This document shows, in pieces, positions 37,740 through 54,500 of a stretch of 64,000 nt of DNA. The stretch spans positions 19,370,885 through 19,434,884 of the forward strand of contig NC_021700.1 in assembly GCF_000247815.1 (NCBI RefSeq), given 5' to 3'. The translations under genes and the position numbers were made by a program. A model generated the notes under the pieces. The model was given only the letters and a program-made list of their open reading frames with translations. It was not told the origin of the DNA and made no database searches. Within the stretch, counting starts at the first letter, position 1, and every line of letters starts with the position of its first letter. The stretch comes from Ficedula albicollis. Taxonomy: Eukaryota > Chordata > Aves > Passeriformes > Muscicapidae.

Positions 37740-40700
37740 AGGTGCAGGCGACGACATAGACAGAAAACAGGTGGACTCAGACTGCTAACAAATGACCCTG
37801 TGACCAGTGTAACTGCAAAATTTGGTGTTCTTTGATAATGGGATGGCCTACACGGCACCAGACTTGCTGAATTCAACGAGGATTCACCTCTCTCAAAAGG
37901 GAAAAATCATCTTTGGCCAAGACTTGTTTCTAGATCTTTAAATGAGATATGATGGGAGAGGGGGAAATCATCAGGTTTAATAGCGATAAGGCACGGGATG
38001 GCATGGCCATCCACTCATACCAGTGAGCCAGAGACAGCAAGAGGTGCCTAGAGTCTGGAGAGGTTAGCAGGTCCAGAGGAAAACACCTGAGGCACAGCAC
38101 CAAGGAATTTCAGACACTCCAGACAGAAAGTCATAATGCACTCAGCTTGGGGAATAATCAGGAGGAACTAGAGACTTGCACCTGCCTGCAGGGCTCTGAT
38201 CTTATTGGAATCACAGGCTCATGTTGGACTGGAAAGATATGAACTCTTTGGGAGGGACAGGCAGGGGAGATGAGAAGGTGATGACGCCCTCTCTGATAAC
38301 GGAGTGAATGGAACTCCAGCAGGGAATAGATGAGGATCTGAATGAGAGCTTATGGATCAGGACTAAACGGAGAGCAGGGACAAGTGATTCTATAGTAGGT
38401 CTCTGAGACTGCCTGAATAGAAAGATCAAGCTGATGAGGTCTTCTGCACAAAGGAGGCCTCATATTCACGTGTCCTGGTTGTCATGGAGAACTTCAACCA
38501 CCAGTATCTATTGGAGGGATACATAGACATATGGCATGGACAATCCAGGGGGTTCTTGGAACACGTTGATAACAACTTCCTCCACCAAGTGACAGAGGAC
38601 AGTGAATGAGGAGAGGCGTTGGGTTGGACCTTTTTGTAACCAGCCAAGAGGGGCTGGAGGGGAACGTGAAGCTCAAGCTCAGCATGGGCTACGGTGAGCA
38701 GGAAAGGGTGGAGTTTGAGATCCTTAGGACAGAGAGGAGGGCACACAGCAAGCTCACTACCCTGGGCTCCAGGAGAGCAGACTTTGGTCTCTTCAAGGGT
38801 CTCCCTGGTAGACTGCCATGGGATAGTGTCCTTGAAGAAAGAGGAACCCAAGAGATCTGGATGATATTCAAGGATTTTCTCCTCCAAGCTTAGAAACATG
38901 CTTCCCTACAAAGAAGAAACCGGGGAGGAAGCTTACATGGATGAACAAGGACAAACAGGAGGCTGAAAGAAGGGACAGGGATCCTGGGAGAAATACAGAA
39001 AAATAGCCTGAATATCAGGAAGATTGTTAGGAAAGCTAAAGCACTGGCAGAAGTAAAACCTGGCCAAGGATATCAAGAGTAACAAAAAAAGCTTCTTTGA
39101 GTGTATCAATGACAAAAGAAAGTCTGGGAAAATATGCTGCTCTCAGGAAGGATATACAAGACTCGGGTACACAGGCATAGAGAATGCCAAGATAGTCCAT
39201 GATTTTTTGCATCAGTGTTTTACCAGCAAATGTTCCAGCCATATTGCTCAAGTTGCAGAAGTTGAAAGCAGGGATTGTGAGAATGAAGAACGTCTAAGGA
39301 ACCTGAAAGTAAACAAGTGTGAGGACATATATCTGTGAGTCCTGAGGGAACTGGCTGAAAAAGTGGCTAAGCCACTCTGTCATAGTTAAGAAGTCATGGC
39401 AACTTGGTGAAGTTCCCATTGACTGGAAAAGGGGAAACTTAATCCTCATTTTTAAAAGCAGAGACAAGGAAGACCCAGGGAACTACATGCCAGTCAGTCT
39501 TACCTCAGTGTAGTGCAGGATCTAGGAGCAGATCTTTCTGGAAACTACACTAAGCCACATGGGAAATAATGAGGTGATTGGTGACAACCAACACGATTTA
39601 ACTGAAGGCAAATCATGCCTGACAAAATTGGCTTTCTATGATGGAGTCACAGCAGTAGTAGGTGAGGGAAGTGCAACAAATGTAATCTACCTGAACTTGG
39701 GAAAGCATTTGTCACTGTTCTGCATGACATCATCATATTTAAAATAGAGAAACTAGTGAAAAATTAGGTGGATGGTCACACTCAAAGAGCTGCAGTCAAC
39801 AGCTCACTGTCCAAGTGGAGACCAGTGGCATGTATCATTTGCCCGGGGCCAGCATTGGGACCAGCTCTTTTCAACATCTTTGGCAGCAATTTGGACAGTG
39901 GGATTCAACCGCAGCAAATTGCCAAAGACAGCAGGCTGTGAGGTGCAGTTGCCACACTGGAGGGAAGGGATCCCATCCAGAGGGAGCTTGACAGGCTTGA
40001 AAGGTGAGATGGAGCAAATCTCATAAAGTTTAACAAGGGCAAGTGTAAGATCCTGCACATGGGTCAGGGCAGTCCCAAGCACAAATACAGGCTGGGCAGA
40101 GAATGGGTTGAGACTAAGCCTGGTAATACAGACTTGGTATTTGAGTATGAAAATCTGGGTATGAGTCAACCATGTGCACTGCAGGAAAGCTAGCTGCATC
40201 CCGGGTTGCATCAAAAACAGTGTGGCCAGCAGGGCAAGCAAAGGCTTTCTCCCCCTCCATTCTGCTCTGGTTAGATCCCACTCAGAGTGTCCAGCTCTGA
40301 TGTCCCCCACACAAGAGAAACATGGACCTGTTGTAATGACTGAAGAGGAAAGCCACTAAGTTAATCATAGGGCTGGAGCATATTCCCTGTGTAAGACTGA
40401 GAGACTTGGGGTTGTTCAGACTAAGGAAAATAAGGCTTCAGGGAGACCTTTACAGCACCTTCCAGTATTTAAACAGGGCTTACAACAAGGCTGGAGAAGG
40501 GAATGTAAGGTTAGGACACAGGAGATGCTGAAGGAGGGTAGGATTGGATTAGATTAGATATCAGGAAGACATTTTCAGCTGTAAGGGTGTTGAGGTACTG
40601 GAACAGGCTGTCTGGAAAGGCAGGGGACTCACTATCCCTAGAGGTGTTCACAGCTGGGCGGAATGGGGTGTAAGTAACCTGGTCTCATGAAAGGTTCCCA

Positions 40701-40774
40701 GTCCATGTCAGGGGTTTTGGAGCTAGCTGATCTTAAGGTCTCTTCCGACCCAAAACATTTTGTGATCCTATGAT
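37740..40774 (+). mobile_element. Long CR1 retrotransposon, remnants of ORF1 end and ORF2
   Basis: About 3 kb of plus-strand CR1. Around 37860-37940 the frame LLNSTRIHLSQKGKIIFGQD resembles the C-terminal end of the CR1 ORF1 esterase (family form DGVHLSQRGKRI). ORF2 follows. An endonuclease remnant near 38480-38900 includes ADFGLFKGLPGRLPWDSVLE, but the family's SDH catalytic motif is lost (LSMGYGEQERVEF here). A linker and RT remnant follow, with LGPALFNIFGSNLD near 39860 and IAKDSRL (39918-39938) where the family has FADDTKL, so a catalytic aspartate is lost. SGRNSVASR-type and LEYCVQ-type segments are also degraded. The 3' end at TGATCCTATGAT is intact. Stops throughout show an old, dead copy. 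The 5' limit is approximate. Confidence 0.9.
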
Positions 40775-43700
40775 ACATGGAAAGACCGGCCTTTGACCTT
40801 TGTCTCTACTGATATCTCAACAAAATTCCAGTATCTGAATTGCTTGCTGGAGTTATACTTTATTTCTCTAGATTAGGCCATCTGGGGTGAATCAGACTTC
40901 TCTTCTTAATGGCCTTCTGTGGTGCGACATAATCACTGACATGCTAAATCAAGGAATAGTCATCTCAAGGTAGAGGTCATGTAAAGATGTAATTTAATAG
41001 CAATAAGTCAAACATCCAGGAAAATCTGGTTTAATATGGAATTGATTTGATATTAAAGACTTAGATTGTTCTGAAGCTGAAACAGAATATCCTCAAACAA
41101 TAAACATCTTGAATATTGAAATTATCTGTATGGTGAAAAGCCTTCATTTTCCCAAATGCCCTCCTATTTAATTTACTTTGATGATCTCTCATTCTCCTCA
41201 AAATCCATTCTGACTACCAAAATTTTATTTCTTTTGGCAATTAAGAAAAGTTAATTTCATTACAGCTGAGGTTGAATATAATTATTTTTAAATTAATTAC
41301 TCATTATTCCAAATTGAAAAAGCAATTAGCAGTGATATAATAATAATAATATGCTTGTAAAGATAGCAAAACATTTTCTTTTTCTAATTCATTGATTCAA
41401 AACTATATATGAACCTTTTATTCACTGCCCTTGAGTAGTGCCTAATAATACTTACGATAATTCTTGTAGCATCATGCCACTAGTCTGGCAGGTCTTCTGG
41501 TTAAGGTTAAGAAGAGTCTATCTACATCAAATAGAGATGTCCTGTGATGATCTCTTCCTGTTCAAGCACGGCTCTGCCACATCTCCTTCTTTCTTAGGTG
41601 ACTCATTTGCCCTCAGGCTCTAAGTGTTTCTGGCTCAAAGAAGAAATGGAGCCCCGGTAACAATTCTGTGAGATATATCTGCCCCAGATTAACAGAAGAG
41701 CTGTTTTGAAAGGCTAAATCAGGGATAAAACTTCAGCAGATATTTTAGGCTCCTGTTCAATATTGCCAAAAAGAGAGACTCCTCATAGTTTAGCTAGAAG
41801 ACCCGGTAAACCCTGCGCTCAGCTGACAGTGAGACACAGCCATGTCCCTGGTTAAGGCTCCATTTCACCCAGTTCCCCGCTCCGACAACACAGGATTGCT
41901 AACAGAGGAGGGGACTTCCTCCTTCCTTGCCCAGCCCACTGACCCAACCGAACAGTCTCCCTCCGAGTCTGCCTAGGCTACAGCAGACAAAAGTCACAGT
42001 ACTTTTGCTTCCTGACTTCCTCATCGAGTCACTGGACTGCCCAAACCTTCAGAAGTTTACCATGACTTGTCACACCCTCCAGGTGACACAGGTGTAACAA
42101 AGCAAGCAGACTTTTAAAAGCAATCATTTTGAAAGACATCTCGGCTTTGCTGATCTGTGACAGGCTTCTTTATTGATACATGAGTCAGAGAATCAAATGT
42201 GCAACAGAGAAAGCAAACAGCTGTTGAGCACATTTAGAGAAGGGAGGGAGCAGTGAGGAGAAAGGACAGAAGGAGGAGAGGAGAAAGGCAGAGACAGGAA
42301 CCATCTAAATTGCAGAATGAGCCAAAAAGCACGAAACCTATGAAATGAAGAAAATTGCCTCAGCGGAGTGAGCACCACAGGGCAAGAACTTATGCCTCAT
42401 GAGCAACTGATTGCAATGGACCGAGACAAAAGACTGAATCAGTAGAAAAGGGTCCATTGTGTGTAAGAAAAGTTGCAGATGATAATTTTCAGCTAACAAT
42501 TTATGTAAAGTTTTACATTCCTTATTTAGGGATGAGCATAATTCTCCTGAACACAGGAACAAGGAAATTGACCGTACAGAATGTTGTACAAGCTTCTCCC
42601 CTCAGCAGAACTGAAGCTTGCTTGTGCACTCCCACTCTTGTTGTTTTTTAAGTGCTCTATGAACTGTCATACATTTAAATGCAATATTTTATCCTGTTTC
42701 AGTCCAAAAGCAAAAAATTCAAAGTCTCATAGGAAGGATCTGAGGGTGCTGGCAGCAGTGATGTGGCAAACATTGCTAAAACTCCAGCAAGTTTGGGCAG
42801 AGATTAGAAAAGGGCCTAAAAGATTTCCTCCCTGGAGAGCAGGAGGGGACAGATGACAACATAGATAACATTTAGAACTTAATGAAGAATAAATGTGTAA
42901 AGGAATTCAAGTTAACAAGAAAGAAAGAGCAGGAAGAAGGATATTAAAATAACCAATCTGGACAAGTACAGCTGAAGTGGCAGTACTTTTCATTTGGTTT
43001 CCAACCTATTTGTGACAAAGTTTAACTTTGAGCATCTTAAAATATGATAGTGGTCCCAGTCTAGACAACACATTAGCCTGACATCTCTATGTTTGTTTTT
43101 ATCTATATCATGTTTCGGTAACTCAGTCTCTGGGGTACTATTCCTGATTACCTCCAAATTGTTATAATCTGAAAAGGTTATTGAACTGTACCCTGCATGT
43201 AACAGCAGAAGCTATACTTCACTGAGTATTCTGAGGCTTAATGAGTGTTCTTAATGAGCTTTCAAAGATCAAAACAAAGTAACTACCTCATCAGCACACA
43301 GAAAAGTGAAATTAAAGTAGGGAATCGTTACGCATGTGGGTGATTGTTCATATGCATTAATTTCATCTGCCATTTCTCTACATGTTCCTTACAGTTCTTT
43401 AATGAAGCAATTTCAAACCAGACATTTACGTTTACATCTGCAGCTACATTTTAAAACTACCAATTTAAAATTCTAAAGAGCCATGTCCATCATTTCCAAT
43501 TTCAATTAAATATAAAAAATATTTATAGAGACAGTTATTGCTTCTACCATTACACTATGGCAAATTGAATCATCTGCTAGATATAGTCCAGTTGATCAAA
43601 AGAATTAGAGTCAATCACTTGGAAATAAGGGAGTGAGAGACCCATAGGCCTGACAGTCCAGCTTAGCAATATTATGCTAATTTTGCATAATTTTTTTCTG

Positions 43701-46026
43701 GAAAGAAACATTACTAATTTTCCTCTGGAATTTTTAAATGTGACAACTACTATAAAACATTATGTCTAAAGGTTTTATTTTTCTTTCAGAATCTTTCAGA
43801 GCTTCTAGATCTACTCCCAGTTCTATATTTATTTATTCACAGTTGATTTTTTCCCTGCATTTCCTGTTGCATACTTTCAATAAGAGACTTCAATATCAAG
43901 AATCAACATACTTTTCCAAACTGGATACTGTCGTGCCTCAGTTTCCTTGCTTCTTTAGAATGCATCTCAAATCTTCATCTGAAGATGAATTTCACTACAA
44001 AACTCTGTTACCAATTACAAATTAACTCCAGCCTTTTCTTTTGTGCATGTGGCTAAATCTTTTCCTTTGGAAACCAGGCATTTGGACCCAGGCTTAACAG
44101 CCATTCTCTACTTTCTCCTACTCTTCATCAAAATGCTCTAAGATTGCTGCCAACCTAATTTCTAAACTTCAGACTGTGTTTGCTGCTGTACAGAAAATTT
44201 CTTGGTTACCCATGTGGCCTGTGGTTGTGCTTGTCTGTCTGACACAGATGCTTGGTTGCTTTTCACAGAGGGTGTCCCACGCGGGGTCCTTGTAGGACTT
44301 AGTCCAGACTAGGTGAAACTATTGGCTGCACATCACACAACTGTATCAAAAAACAAACTTGAAGGAAAAAATACATTTTTATTCTCATCACTGAAAAAAA
44401 CAGGAGTGCAAACCTGAAGCAAATGGGGTTATAGACGAAAAAACTTCCATCCAGAGGCCTTAGAAGTATGACCTATTACTGGGACATTTCTCTAGGTACT
44501 AACCAAACTAGTTAAAAATTTTTCAAGTAGGTATTTCATCAAGGAAAAGTGACTATGTGGAAATTTATTCATTTCAAAGTAAATCTGTTTCAGGAAGGGA
44601 TTTTCAGAGCTAAAATACATTTTGATATATCTGAAGAATTGCTTTGACCTTTTTAAAAAAAGGAACATTTTTATCTGCCATTCAACAGAACTCATATTGT
44701 TATAGTTTTAGAGAACATAAAATTATCATTAAAATGGAAACAAAACATCTCATGTCACCTGAAAGGAGTTTCCAGAGTTTGTTTCACTGAGAACACTGAA
44801 ACATATTGTTTTCATTAGATTTGGTGACAGACATGACCTTTTTCTAACTGTGGATTTGCAGATAAAAACCAAGAAGTTTTTAACCACATAGTTCAAGTCT
44901 TTATTGTGCCAAAATACACCATTGAGGGAAGCTGCAAATATTGTGCCCAATACCAATACTCCAAGCACTAAGGATCCCCCTGTGCTTTCCAGAGGATGCA
45001 GAAAGAAACAGACATCTAATGTTGGTTTATCAAGCCATGGCATATATTAAAAGGAGGATCCTAAATACGTGCTGCTCATCACATTCATTGCCACATAGGG
45101 GTGGCCACAGGTCAGACTGGGGACGGTAAAGTAAATCTAGCTTCAGAATTCATGGAACAACTATAGTTCACACAAATTACTGAAGCAAAATGCTGTACCA
45201 TTTGCTTACCCATATACAAGACTGTTGTTTTACTTTAACTTACATTTCTCTTTGAGATATTTAAGGTTTCTGGAAAACAATGGTTGAATTTAACTTCTCC
45301 AGTAGTAAAACATGCAAAAATCATGGGAATATGTGAACTGAGTCTATAAAAAAGTGTGATTTAATGTAAGAGTTTGGAATAATTTCTAGGTATTTGTTTT
45401 CAAGACTCTGTTTTGCCAGAAACATTCCTGGAATTTAAGAGACAAGGATGCTAGCCTATGCATACCTACTCCAAATAAGGAAATTTAGTGACAGAGAGAG
45501 ACTTTTAGTGCACAGAGAGTCTTCACTAAAATAAAATGTAAGTTAAATCTTGGTGAAATTCATCCTTCCTTATTTTGCTGGTAGGAAGAAAAGAGGCAGG
45601 TCAAACATAAAATAAAGTATCCAGCTAACAAAAATAACTTTTAAAGGTGAAAACTGTAAGAAAATCAGGAAGCAATAGATGCATGCAATTCTTGGTAGGC
45701 AGGAGCTTTAATTCCTAGCAAAGCCAAAGGAAGCTAGTACCAAGAAGGAGCCAAAGCAATAAGAAAAAAGCCACCTGGAAAAACCTTGGTGGAAAAAAGA
45801 GAACTTGCAAAAAACCCCTTGGAGCCAAGTCCCTTGAACATTCAGAGGTAACTGTGACCAGAAATTGCCAGAAAATGATTCCTTGTGCTGCTCACATCCT
45901 ATAGTCAAACTGAGCTAGGGTACATTGCTACAAAGCAATACTCCAAACAGCCTTAGTAATAACTGCACTGATTCCAGCAGCAAAAAACAGAGCCACACTG
46001 GACTTCTATACCTACACAAACTACTG

Positions 46027-46196
46027 CCTATTCTGCTTGTACTTACTGAAGACGAGGGCATTTGCTTTACAAATACACTGGGAAAAATATTGCTATTTGA
46101 TTCCTTTAATCTGTTTTCAAAAGGATAAAAAAGAATGCTAACGCAGAGTGGGGGAGATGAGAAACAAGGCATACATGTTTAAATCACTGGAAGGTT
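46027..46196. repeat. 170-bp repeat, copy 1
   Basis: It starts CCTATTCTGCTTGTACTTAC and ends CACTGGAAGGTT. It appears identical to copy 3 (46281-46450, offset 254 bp). A partial, more diverged copy lies between them. Confidence 0.93.
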
Positions 46197-46280
46197 CTAT
46201 TCTGCTTGTACTTTCTGAAGACGAGGGCATTTGCTTTATAAATACACCGGGAAAAATATTGCTATTTGATTCCTTTAATC
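46197..46280. repeat. 84-bp partial repeat, copy 2
   Basis: It covers only the first half of the unit (CTATTCTGCTTGTACTTTC to CCTTTAATC). It differs from copies 1 and 3 at several sites (for example ACTTTC for ACTTAC, TATAAATACACCGG for TACAAATACACTGG). Confidence 0.93.
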
Positions 46281-46450
46281 CCTATTCTGCTTGTACTTAC
46301 TGAAGACGAGGGCATTTGCTTTACAAATACACTGGGAAAAATATTGCTATTTGATTCCTTTAATCTGTTTTCAAAAGGATAAAAAAGAATGCTAACGCAG
46401 AGTGGGGGAGATGAGAAACAAGGCATACATGTTTAAATCACTGGAAGGTT
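46281..46450. repeat. 170-bp repeat, copy 3
   Basis: This is the full unit, followed by unique sequence (TGGGTGATG). It reads the same as copy 1 throughout. Confidence 0.93.
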
Positions 46451-49400
46451 TGGGTGATGTTTAATACTTACAGCCAAGCAGATTGCAGTATTGTGCTACT
46501 TAATGCTTATGGAGTCTCATAAACTCTTCTGGTTTGATTAGCCTTTGTTTCTGAATGCTTTTTCAACTCCTGGGCAGCTAGATGACTGCTTTTCTTCCTA
46601 CATCAGATTGGAAGAATGATGGGCATCTGAGCACCACAAGGCAGTAAAAGATGGTCAGTGCTGTCCTAAGATAGAGGCTGTGCCAGCATCTTTGACAACA
46701 GGTAGCTGCTGCACATGCTTGAAGAAGAGAGCCTAAGTTAGTAAAATTCACCTGACGGGTTAATGTGCTCCAGTGTTTCAGAGGCTCTCAAAGTGGTCAG
46801 CTCCTCTCCTGCTAGGATGGAACACATGGAGAACATTTCTGTAATGGAATACATTAAGCACATAATTAAACTTTGGAGAGCTACAGCTTGCTTTCCATGT
46901 CCATCATGGGTCTGCTGTCATCACACAGAAAAGAAAGGAAATTGCCCTTCTTGTCTGTTCTGAAGTAAGGCATCAGCTGATGTTTTTACCCAGAAAAGAA
47001 ATAAACAGTAGAAACAAATCCTCAGAAGAGAGGACTGCAGGTCAGGATGATACTGACCATCGAAGTGTGGGAATATAGCGATGGGAATGCTGTACTCCCA
47101 GAACTGCACAGTGAGGGGGAAGGAGGAAGTTGAATACTGCTTTGCTTTAAGACATATATTTATCTAGTTTGTCAAACTTTGCAGCTCCTTACTACCCTGT
47201 AGATCCTGAGGGGGTGGATGGAAGAATGTCATGACCAGCTTCATGAGACTCATAACCTTTCTGAGAGACAGTCAATGATGTTCTGAGAAATGGTCTGCAT
47301 CTCTGCTGAACTCTGACTAACGGGACAAGAGCTAATATCAGCTCATGCAACAGGGTCAAACAGTACAGATCCAGGCAAAATTTACCCAGCAACTGGTGGA
47401 ACAAAAGGCTCAGGAAGTGACTGTTACAAAATGAAACTGCAATTCTGCATTGAGAAGGACAGCAAAAAGCCCTTTTTATAGTCCCTTTAGAAAACCAAAT
47501 TCAATATCTGCAGCTTTGACTGCAGAACTCTGAGCTAGGCCACTCCAGACCAAGAGAACTCTGGACCTGAAAGCCAGAAACCTCTCAAAACCACAACCAC
47601 ATTAAAGCAGGAACTTTCACTTTTACATTCCTATACATCTAGGGAACACCATTTCACGTGTATCATCCAAAAGAGAATCTTTTTTTTCATCCACCAAAAC
47701 TGGATGGTGTTATACAAATAACAAACATGTTCATAGTGATACTTTTAAGGGTTACTACTAAACATTAGCTTCTGAGAAGACACTGTTTAAATAAAATAAA
47801 AATTTTAAAAATGAGTTTATGCAAGCTCTTAAATGGGCAATATGAGAGACCATAATTTAAAATGATGTTTCAGTGTCTTTATGAACACACATGTATTATC
47901 AAGGTTTGTGCTTTTTTTAAATGAGCTAACGTTTACTTTTACAAATCTTGTTCCAACTAAGCAATTTTCTTAGAGCATTTCCTTTTACATAGATTTCTAA
48001 ATAAAGCAGTCCTCTGCTCTCCATCTCCTTGATTCTTATCAGATGCCTGAAAATGCCATATACAGTCTGCACAGGATTTTCCAGGCAGGAAAGTACAATA
48101 TCCCTGATTACGACATGTCTTAAATCATAAGGATCCAAACTACTCTTAGGAGATGAAGAAAAAGTAAAAAAACATCAGATAATATCTCACTGACAAAACA
48201 TCTAAAATCTGTTTCTGCCCCATTTTACAGTAAATAAAGGACTCTACTGACACAAGCAACAGAGACATGTGAGAATAAACTTCTAAATCTAAGTTTAGAA
48301 ATGCAGATTTCTTCTTTTCTACATTCCACCAATAGGTTGTATTTGTTCTTATTTCCTTCAATTAAACAGTGTGGTCCCCCTGTGAGCACTAGGTTTTTGT
48401 CAGAGATTTATCTCTACCACTGAATTTCAATGCAGACAATCACCTTTCCTCCACATTAACCCCGTGTCTCCCATAGAGCAGTAGGGAACATTTTGGGTGC
48501 AATACCAGTCTCATGCCCTGCTATACCTAGGACAAATTGAGGACCTTCACTCTTGCTATGGAGGAAAGGGGAGAAGTAATTGTGAGCTCTAATTCCATGT
48601 GGTGTTCTTGATTATTTTCCCAAGTACTGGCCTCAGCTGCCCATATAAAAATACAAGGGGGCCCAAATGCTTTTACTGGACAGCCTCAAAAGGCTTGAAA
48701 TACACAATTGATGATAATTATAGAAATGAAAGGTTTTTTCCGTAACTCAGACAAATAATTTAACTATTATGTGCCTCAATTTGGCTTGTTAAGTTCGGAC
48801 TAATAAAATATGTATAGGGACAGGACACCTAAAGAAGATTAATTTTCAAATTAGGTTTCAAATCATAAAACAACCTTAAATGAAGCAAACCTTATAAGAG
48901 AACAATCTTATTTTAACTGATTATGTCATTAATTGTAAAATTCTTCAATTAAAAAAGATACGATATTTCTTTAATTAAATTTTTACTCTAAATAGTGGTT
49001 TAATTTTTAATTTTATATTGAAATATAAGGTTATGCTTTATGGGCTGGAAGATATGTTTCTGAATTTCTGAGGTTTGTCATAGTTTGCCATAAACAGCTG
49101 GAGCATATTCTCTGAAAAGTACGAATTTTAACTTACTTTGAGGAAAAAATAGAGGATCTGGTGTAATTTTGCTAGCCTCCTGTTATAAATCATTTTTTAT
49201 TGTTATTTGCATTCCATTTTAACATATGATAATGTGTGTGAAGCACATGAAAGTAAATAAATATTTTCAAATTTTCTCTGCAGAATGCCAAGTTTACTTG
49301 AACTATTCTTATTCATGTCTGATATATTAAAAAGTCAGTGAGCAATACTAGCTAAGCCAGACACACTTGAAGATGAATTATTAATAAATTCCAGGGATTT

Positions 49401-50159
49401 TTCTGTGAAAGATGCATAACAAAAACTTTGAACTGTCAGGAAGAGAAATACCTTCAATTTAAGGGCACTTTTCCTATTTAGCTTCTTGCACATCTTTTCC
49501 CAACATACATAATGACTGTCATAATAAAAACACATTTAAAATATAGCTAGGAACTTACTTGTGTAAATACACAACTAATAAATTTTTCAAAGGAAACAGG
49601 AGCATGAATTCCCTTTGTAGTTTTAATCTTCAGATACCTTGAAGTGTACAAAAGATGGCCTGAAATTTTCTTGTGTGGGTCCCCATGTTTAGACATCTGA
49701 AATCATCCTTCAATACTTAGCTAAAACCAAGTTTAGAAAACTTGCCCCATTAAGAAAATAAATCAGCATGGAACATTAGTGTACTTGAGCAGCTTTATAT
49801 ACTAAGCTCTCTTGTTTAACCCTAAATGGCACCTTCTTGGCAGGCTTGCCCACTCATAATAAAATTTCCTGGATGAGGCATAGCTAAACTAAGAAATGCA
49901 AAGTCAGGGAACACAGGCTGTAAACAGTAAGTTGCAAGTTCCCACCACTCAGGCATCCTTATTCTCATTTTTAGTCAACAAAATCCACAGCTACGTTTTA
50001 GTGCAAATGTCAGCCTTTCTTTGAAAGTGTTGAGACTGGCAACTGAGTCATCTTTACTAGCTTATGAGTCATATTTGATTTCTACCTTGCAATTAATTTG
50101 AGCCAATTTTTGTTTTCACTCCCTGCTTCCTTTAATTTTCTCATACTGAAAGTAAAAAA

Positions 50160-53330
<3,171 letters not shown>

Positions 53331-54500
53331 TCAGAGTGTCAGTATGATGGACTGGTTGAGCTCAAAGGAATGGACTACCCACATAAGGAGAAAAGATGAG
53401 GGATTGGTCAGTTACCAGTGACAAGAGAAGGCGCAAGGGATAAGAACTGACACGCAGATGCCACTGAATAGTAGGTGGGTGACAAAACACAGGCACGAGC
53501 TGCCCAGAGAATCTGCAGTTTCCTTCCTTGCACGTTCTTGGAAAGGCTCTGTTCATGGTCCTGGGTAACTGGGTCTAGGAGGGAGGCCCTGCCTGAGCCA
53601 GTGGTTGCACAAGGTGACCTCCACAGACGCCTTCCAGATTCAATCCTTTTCTGCTCTGTGGGGCTTCCCGCGTGGAGTCCTTCCCACATGACAGCCCTCT
53701 GAGAGGCTGAGTCAAGGCTCTTCTTTGCACCAAGGAAGTCAGCAGGACTCCCCACCTGCATGGTCCCACTGCCCAGTGCCAGGCCCTTGTGTTCACAGTC
53801 ACTGGCCTCTCACCTTGGAGTCTGACCTGACGTTAAACCATCCCCACCAGGCCACAAAAGGAGGAAAGATCCTCTGAAGCAGGGTTTTTCTAGCTTTGTA
53901 GCATCTGCTATCCTTGCCTGAGCCCTGTGACATCTCTGGGAATTGTCTGCCATGGCACTGCCCTCTCTGCTCTTACTGTGGCTTTTAGTCCAGAGCCCTG
54001 GAAGGCACAGGCGAGGTAAGGGTGTGGTCCTGTGCTCCTAAACTAGGAGTGCTGCATTTGGAGAGAACATTGGCAATCCCAAAACTGTGGGCAGCAGTGG
54101 CACCTCTGGCCTATTCTTCTGCCGTCCCAAACCCCTTGTGCAGGTACCCTGTGCTATCCCAAGTCATGCTGACTCTCTGCGGAATGATAGTGGAGACAGC
54201 AGTGGAGACAGCCCTCAGGACTGGTTGGTGACTTTTCAACCTTCAAGGACACCCCTGGGAGGCCCTTTCCTCCCATCTCCCACTGCCCTCATGGGCTTTG
54301 TTTGCATTTTGCTTCTGGTGCCAGAAAAGATCAGACAGATTCAAAGCTTCTGCATCTTTCAGCAGGATGTGTTGGGGTGCCAAGGAGGCTCAGGGGGCAG
54401 AGCAGCTCTGTTGCCACAGCCAGTGCCAGCAAGGGAGAGCAGGCACACTACAAGGGTGGCTGTTCACCAGCACAGATAGCCCCAAGAGACTGTGAATGCT
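53331..54500. other. GC-richer patch containing a possible first exon
   Basis: Base composition is clearly richer in G and C than either side, without obvious CpG density. Overlapping frames occur on both strands (up to 130 codons, plus, 54087-54479), none with a recognisable domain. The patch contains the possible signal-peptide exon at 53952-54015. It might also be an unrecognised repeat. Confidence 0.4.
53952..54015 (+). CDS. Possible signal-peptide first coding exon
   Basis: An ATG in good context (GTCTGCCATGG) follows an in-frame TGA at 53928. It opens 21 codons reading MALPSLLLLWLLVQSPGRHR then R, a strongly hydrophobic leucine core followed by Gln-Ser-Pro-Gly and basic residues, as in a secretory signal peptide. 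The frame then meets GAG|GTAAGG, a consensus splice donor, leaving one base of a split codon. The genomic frame stops soon after (TAA at about 54039), as expected past an exon. The phase matches the candidate exon at 62570. I do not recognise the gene. Chance occurrence of a leucine-rich ATG frame before GTAAG is quite possible. Confidence 0.3.

Larger units (their letters stand above)
40775..50159. other. Non-coding stretch, no gene recognised
   Basis: AT-rich, with open frames of 97 codons or fewer and none recognised. A GC-richer segment at about 41810-42100 is unassigned. The triplication at 46027-46450 lies here. The rest shows only short A or T tracts. Confidence 0.55.

Noticed and set aside
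38426..38899. 157-codon minus frame
   Set aside because: It is antisense to the endonuclease region of the plus-strand CR1 and is a shadow of that element.
39804..40310. 168-codon minus frame
   Set aside because: It is antisense to the CR1 reverse transcriptase remnant. The plus strand carries the recognisable CR1 motifs.
54087..54479. Second exon following the signal-peptide exon
   Set aside because: The nearest acceptor (CCCTTGTGCAG) would give a stop after a few codons in the required phase.
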